This document shows, in pieces, positions 61,281-64,000 of a stretch of 64,000 nt of DNA. This DNA comes from Rhizobium sp. Root483D2 (GTDB lineage: Bacteria > Pseudomonadota > Alphaproteobacteria > Rhizobiales > Rhizobiaceae): the NCBI RefSeq assembly GCF_001426685.1, contig NZ_LMFB01000041.1, positions 252,114-316,113 on the forward strand. The letters are read 5' to 3'. The translations under genes were made by a program, and so were the position numbers. The notes below the pieces were generated by a model that saw only the letters and a program-made list of their open reading frames with translations, did no database searches and was not told the origin of the DNA. The number at the start of each line of letters is the position of its first letter. Positions within the stretch are counted from its first letter, which is position 1.

Positions 61281-61472
61281 TTAGCTGCGTTCGAGGTCTT
61301 CAATCCATCTCGTCAGGGTCGATTTCCGAGCGGCAACTATCTTGCCAATCTTGAAGGACGGTATAACCCTCCGAGCGCTTAAATCGTAGATTTGTCGCCT
61401 CGTGAGCCCGATGTACTCTGCAATCGCGTCTGCACCAATTAAGAGGTCGCCTGCTATGGGTTTATCATCCAT
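61281..61472 (-). CDS. Excisionase/AlpA-like helix-turn-helix protein
   Basis: A 63-residue DNA-binding protein: DLLIGADAIAEYIGLTRRQIYDLSARRVIPSFKIGKIVAARKSTLTRWIED is the AlpA/MerR-like excisionase fold. The ATG at 61472 is chosen with CGGGACAG upstream. It lies 168 bp inside attR and is transcribed away from the right end. It probably directs excision together with the integrase at the other end. Confidence 0.82.
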   Translation of the reverse strand: MDDKPIAGDLLIGADAIAEYIGLTRRQIYDLSARRVIPSFKIGKIVAARKSTLTRWIEDLERS

Positions 61473-61639
61473 GGTACTGTCCCGAACGTTGCAAGAACAG
61501 ATTGCTACCATTTTGCTACCCAACTCGGTAGCACGACCTCAGACACCTTAGCATAAAACGGGATTATGCTGCGCGAAAGGCGTTGTGTTCTGGGCTTTTC
61601 GGGGCAGGGCAGGGACGAAGGAAGACGCCGTGAACCGAA

Positions 61640-61678
61640 TTTCAAGACCGGTTCCTTAAACCACTCGGACACTCTTCC
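61640..61678. repeat. attR core (39-bp direct repeat, right copy)
   Basis: Identical to 42312-42350. It is the 5' half of tRNA-Ser(TGA) without the 3' half, so it does not form a tRNA. The DNA to its right is the original host upstream region, with TATAAG 9 bp before the tRNA start. Confidence 0.92.
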
Positions 61679-61879
61679 TGATGAAGGCTTATAGTGTGAT
61701 GCCGGTTTGGCGGGTGGTGGTTTCCCGGGCAAATTTTTGGACATCAGCCTGTCACGGCTCGCTTTATAGCTTGCCGATTGCGGACGTCAACCGGTCTGGG
61801 GGCGCCAGCGTGGTCGCAGACCGGGAACAATTCTTCGCTCGCCGCCTTTTGACTGATGTTTCAAAGAAAGGCGATGGCG

Positions 61880-62134
61880 ATGTTGAGGACATTTCAGACT
61901 GTGAGCCTGTCGATTTTGGTTTCTGCTACGATGCTGGTTGCACCGGGTTATGCGGCGCTTGAAGCCGATGGCGATAACATGGTGGACATGGCAGCGGTCG
62001 CAGTTGCAGACCATCAGCAGGTCAGCGGTCCGGTCTGCATACCACCCGAGCCGCAGTATTTATCCACATTCATTCGTGACATGGATGGTACCATTGTCGG
62101 TATCCGCTATGACATCATCGATTATGTCTGCTAG
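61880..62134 (+). CDS. Small secreted protein
   Basis: An 84-residue protein with a signal peptide (MLRTFQTVSLSILVSATMLVAPGYA) and a short mature part with two Cys (GPVCIPPEPQYL and IIDYVC). The ATG at 61880 sits 8 nt after AAAGG; an ATG two codons earlier is too close. A disulfide-stabilised periplasmic peptide is possible. Function unknown. First host gene to the right of the prophage. Confidence 0.6.
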   Translation: MLRTFQTVSLSILVSATMLVAPGYAALEADGDNMVDMAAVAVADHQQVSGPVCIPPEPQYLSTFIRDMDGTIVGIRYDIIDYVC

Positions 62135-62402
62135 GACAGCGTATTCTTCGTTTTTAGTTCATACGATACATGCGTTTTCAAGTGTCATTTGATCAGACCT
62201 GCAAATATCTGCAGGATACCTGTGTTAACTATTCGCTAACCATAATCCCAATTGTTTCATTCCAGCACGGTTAACCATTCGCATTTTCGCCACGTTGTTG
62301 TCATGATTAATCGACTGTTACATTTCGGGACGCCGGAACTTTCGCGGAGGCAAACGCGCGAAGGGACTGCGTACGGCTTATGCGAATGGCGATGTGGGGC
62401 AC
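62135..62402. other. Intergenic region upstream of rlpA-type gene
   Basis: A 268-bp AT-richer stretch holding two GTTAAC-like AT-rich segments (62221-62280), the likely promoter of the RlpA-type gene. No gene or strong dyad is seen. Confidence 0.35.
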
Positions 62403-63437
62403 ATGACTTCCAATCTGACGGCGGCTTTTTTCTTCAAGGGATTGCGCGTTGCGGCCATCCCGATGCTTTGCGTCGGGCTGGCGGCCTGTGGATCGACGAC
62501 CAGCGTCGCCAAGGGCAAGCCGCGCAGCAAGGAATATTTTGCTGAATCGATTTACGGCGTGAAGGCCAGTCCGCGCGTCGTTTCCGAGGGGAAGGCCGTT
62601 CCCAAGGGCGGCGGCCGCTATCAGGTCGGCAAGGCCTATCAGGTCAAGGGCAAGTGGTATCAGCCGAAAGAGGATTTCGGCTATAACAAGACCGGCATGT
62701 CGTCCTGGTATGGCTCCGCGTTCCATGGCCGCCTGACGGCGAATGGCGAAGTCTACGACAAATATCATCTGTCGGCTGCCCATCCGACTTTCCCGCTGCC
62801 AAGCTATGCCCGCGTCACCAATCTTGAAAACGGCACTTCCGTCGTGGTCCGGGTCAATGATCGCGGTCCTTATGAATATGGGCGGATCATCGACGTCTCG
62901 TCGAAGACAGCCGACTTCCTCGACATGAAGCGCAAGGGCAGTGCCCAGGTTCGCGTCCAATATATCGGCAAGGCGCCGCTCGAGGGCAATGACATGCCCT
63001 ATCTGATGGCATCCTATGTGAAGAAGGGTGACCGCAGCCCGAACGCATTCCCAGAAGGCCAGATCGCCTCCGGTGTCATGGTCGCGTCGAACGAGCCGCT
63101 GCGCAAGCAGGCCGGCAATCTCGGCACGCTAACCATTCCGTCGAAATCCAACATGGAGATGGGCGTGCCGGTTACGGCGCTCGCCGAAGCTGCGACGCCG
63201 CGTGCGTCATCGGCAGGGCTTGATGCCTTCGCAATGCTGCCGGAGATCGGTCCGATCCCGCGCGAACGGCCGGACTATGTCCCGATGCCGAATGGCAATA
63301 TGGCCTATGCGGCAGCCTATGTCGAAGCGCGTGTCAGCGATTCCGACACCGCTTTCGATGCCATTCTCGTTGATCAAAACCCTTTGACGCCGAATTCGAT
63401 CGTCGAATACGCCAAGCGCAAGACCGTCCTGCGTTAG
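62403..63437 (+). CDS. rlpA: RlpA-family septal lytic transglycosylase-like lipoprotein
   Basis: A 344-residue protein with a lipoprotein signal (LCVGLAACGSTT, lipobox Cys near 29). The double-psi beta-barrel domain spans about 95-195: TGMSSWYGSAFHGRLTANGEVYD, the catalytic-type Asp/His region and VVVRVNDRGPYEYGRIIDVSSKTADFLDM. RlpA trims denuded glycan at the septum. No SPOR domain is present at the C-terminus, which is instead a Pro/Ala-rich tail. The ATG at 62403 is used; a GTG at 62394 is possible. Followed by a carboxypeptidase, so both act on murein. Confidence 0.92.
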   Translation: MTSNLTAAFFFKGLRVAAIPMLCVGLAACGSTTSVAKGKPRSKEYFAESIYGVKASPRVVSEGKAVPKGGGRYQVGKAYQVKGKWYQPKEDFGYNKTGMSSWYGSAFHGRLTANGEVYDKYHLSAAHPTFPLPSYARVTNLENGTSVVVRVNDRGPYEYGRIIDVSSKTADFLDMKRKGSAQVRVQYIGKAPLEGNDMPYLMASYVKKGDRSPNAFPEGQIASGVMVASNEPLRKQAGNLGTLTIPSKSNMEMGVPVTALAEAATPRASSAGLDAFAMLPEIGPIPRERPDYVPMPNGNMAYAAAYVEARVSDSDTAFDAILVDQNPLTPNSIVEYAKRKTVLR

Positions 63438-63538
63438 AGCTCGTACGATCACTGAGGCTCTAAAGTCTCATCCCGATCCTTCGCGATTGATCACCGGTGG
63501 CCCGGCTGCTATTGCCGGGAAAGGCACCGGAGTTTGGA

Positions 63539-64000
63539 ATGCATATACGGCTGTTCTCGGTTTTCATTGCTCTCGTGCTGATTGTCAGCGCGCCCATGGC
63601 GGCTCTGGCGCAGGCTTTTGAGACGAAGGCGAAGCAGGTCTATCTGATCGATGCAGAGACCGGCACGGTCCTGTTTGCAAGGGACGAAAACGCCGTTGTT
63701 CCACCCGCGTCTCTGGCCAAGTTGATGACGATGGAAGTCGTTTTCGATGCGATCGGCAAGAAAGAACTGACGCTGGATACCGAATTTCCCGTTTCCGAGC
63801 ATGCCTGGCGAACCGGTGGCGCACCATCGGGCACATCGACGATGTTTGCAGCGCTGAAATCGCGCGTCCGCGTCGCCGACCTTATCCAGGGCGTGACCGT
63901 CCAGTTGGCCAATGATGCCTGCATCATTCTCGCAGAAGGGATGTCGGGCAGCGAGGAGGCCTTTGCCAAGCGCATGACCGAGCGCGCCCGTGAACTGGGC
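63539..64000 (+). CDS. D-alanyl-D-alanine carboxypeptidase (DacA/DacF type), partial
   Basis: The first 154 codons of a penicillin-binding D,D-carboxypeptidase, running off the window. A signal peptide (MHIRLFSVFIALVLIVSAPMAALA) leads to YLIDAETGTVLFARDENAVVPPASLAKLMTMEVVFDA with the active SxxK motif SLAK. The SxN region reads VQLANDACII, so the usual Ser is Leu. The KTG motif would be outside the window. It trims the terminal D-Ala of murein pentapeptides in the periplasm. GGAG precedes the ATG. Confidence 0.9.
   Translation, partial: MHIRLFSVFIALVLIVSAPMAALAQAFETKAKQVYLIDAETGTVLFARDENAVVPPASLAKLMTMEVVFDAIGKKELTLDTEFPVSEHAWRTGGAPSGTSTMFAALKSRVRVADLIQGVTVQLANDACIILAEGMSGSEEAFAKRMTERARELG

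Larger units (their letters stand above)
42312..61678. mobile_element. Integrated prophage, 19.4 kb, tRNA-Ser site
   Basis: Bounded by a 39-bp direct repeat of tRNA-Ser. Contents in order: integrase and RHH regulator (minus), small early genes and a DUF1376 protein (plus), portal, protease, capsid, HNH nuclease, tail tube, connector, tail completion, head closure, terminase small and large, tape measure, assembly-chaperone-like and zinc-finger proteins. Cargo genes are inserted at 51023, 52519, 58951 and 60650. Tail-tip, baseplate, fibre, holin and endolysin genes are not seen, and the length is about half that of a self-sufficient siphovirus, so it is likely defective or helper-dependent. 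GC falls in the cargo genes. Confidence 0.92.

Noticed and set aside
42312-61678. Capsid-forming phage satellite (cf-PICI)
   Set aside because: Size and head genes fit, but a tape measure and tail tube are present, which such satellites lack; kept only as a hypothesis in the findings.
61637-61680. Second tRNA-Ser gene at the prophage right end
   Set aside because: Only the 5' half is present; no variable arm, T-arm or acceptor partner. It is the attR core.

Overview
The window is chromosomal DNA of an alphaproteobacterium in the order Hyphomicrobiales, most likely Rhizobium, Agrobacterium or a close relative. The signs are high GC, a B12-dependent ribonucleotide reductase, a LexA gene with a GAAC-N7-GAAC SOS box, ChrR-type regulation, small DUF2188/DUF1203/HlyU-type proteins common in rhizobia, and mosaic intergenic palindromes. 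No rRNA and no CRISPR array are present. Four tRNA genes are seen: Leu-TAA, Asn-GTT, Cys-GCA and Ser-TGA.

Host part 1 (1-42260). Positions 1-2660 hold small unknown proteins and a three-gene minus-strand operon ending in a DapA-family protein that lacks the Schiff-base lysine. Next come two L,D-transpeptidase-type lipoproteins, a CbpA/CbpM-like chaperone pair (the CbpM-like partner carries a 5-residue tandem repeat) and a VOC protein. A cluster of four palindromic intergenic elements at 6825-8265 flanks a DUF559 nuclease-like gene. Then follow nrdJ with an upstream NrdR box, a periplasmic Cache protein, gpt, wrbA, a short cinA, a threonine dehydratase, a frameshifted alpha/beta hydrolase, hlyU, a membrane diguanylate cyclase, the divergent pair aldR/ald, and the operon cysK-alaX-sseA-GNAT. 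Positions 27775-35821 look like a singlet-oxygen (sigma-E/ChrR) regulon: a ChrR-like gene and a separate photolyase/FAD-oxidoreductase/DUF1365/Cfa/MFS operon each have an upstream TGATCC-N18-TAAnn promoter. A lysE, an hxlR/panE-like divergent pair, lexA and short or decayed genes complete this part.

Prophage (42312-61678, 19.4 kb). It is bounded by a 39-bp direct repeat that is the 5' half of tRNA-Ser(TGA), from the first base to the anticodon loop. It carries a tyrosine integrase, a ribbon-helix-helix regulator with paired inverted operators, a DUF1376 replication-type protein, HK97-type head genes, tail tube, neck genes, terminase, tape measure and a protein with four zinc fingers. The order is permuted: terminase lies after the neck genes and is translationally coupled to the tape measure. 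No tail-tip, fibre or lysis genes are present. Cargo genes are inserted mostly in the opposite orientation. At the right end a KAP-family P-loop NTPase and a divergently transcribed HEPN-like protein with an Rx4H motif form the best candidate here for an undescribed phage-exclusion module. An excisionase-like gene sits next to attR.

Host part 2 (61679-64000) holds a small secreted protein, an RlpA-type lipoprotein and the start of a D-alanyl-D-alanine carboxypeptidase that runs off the window.
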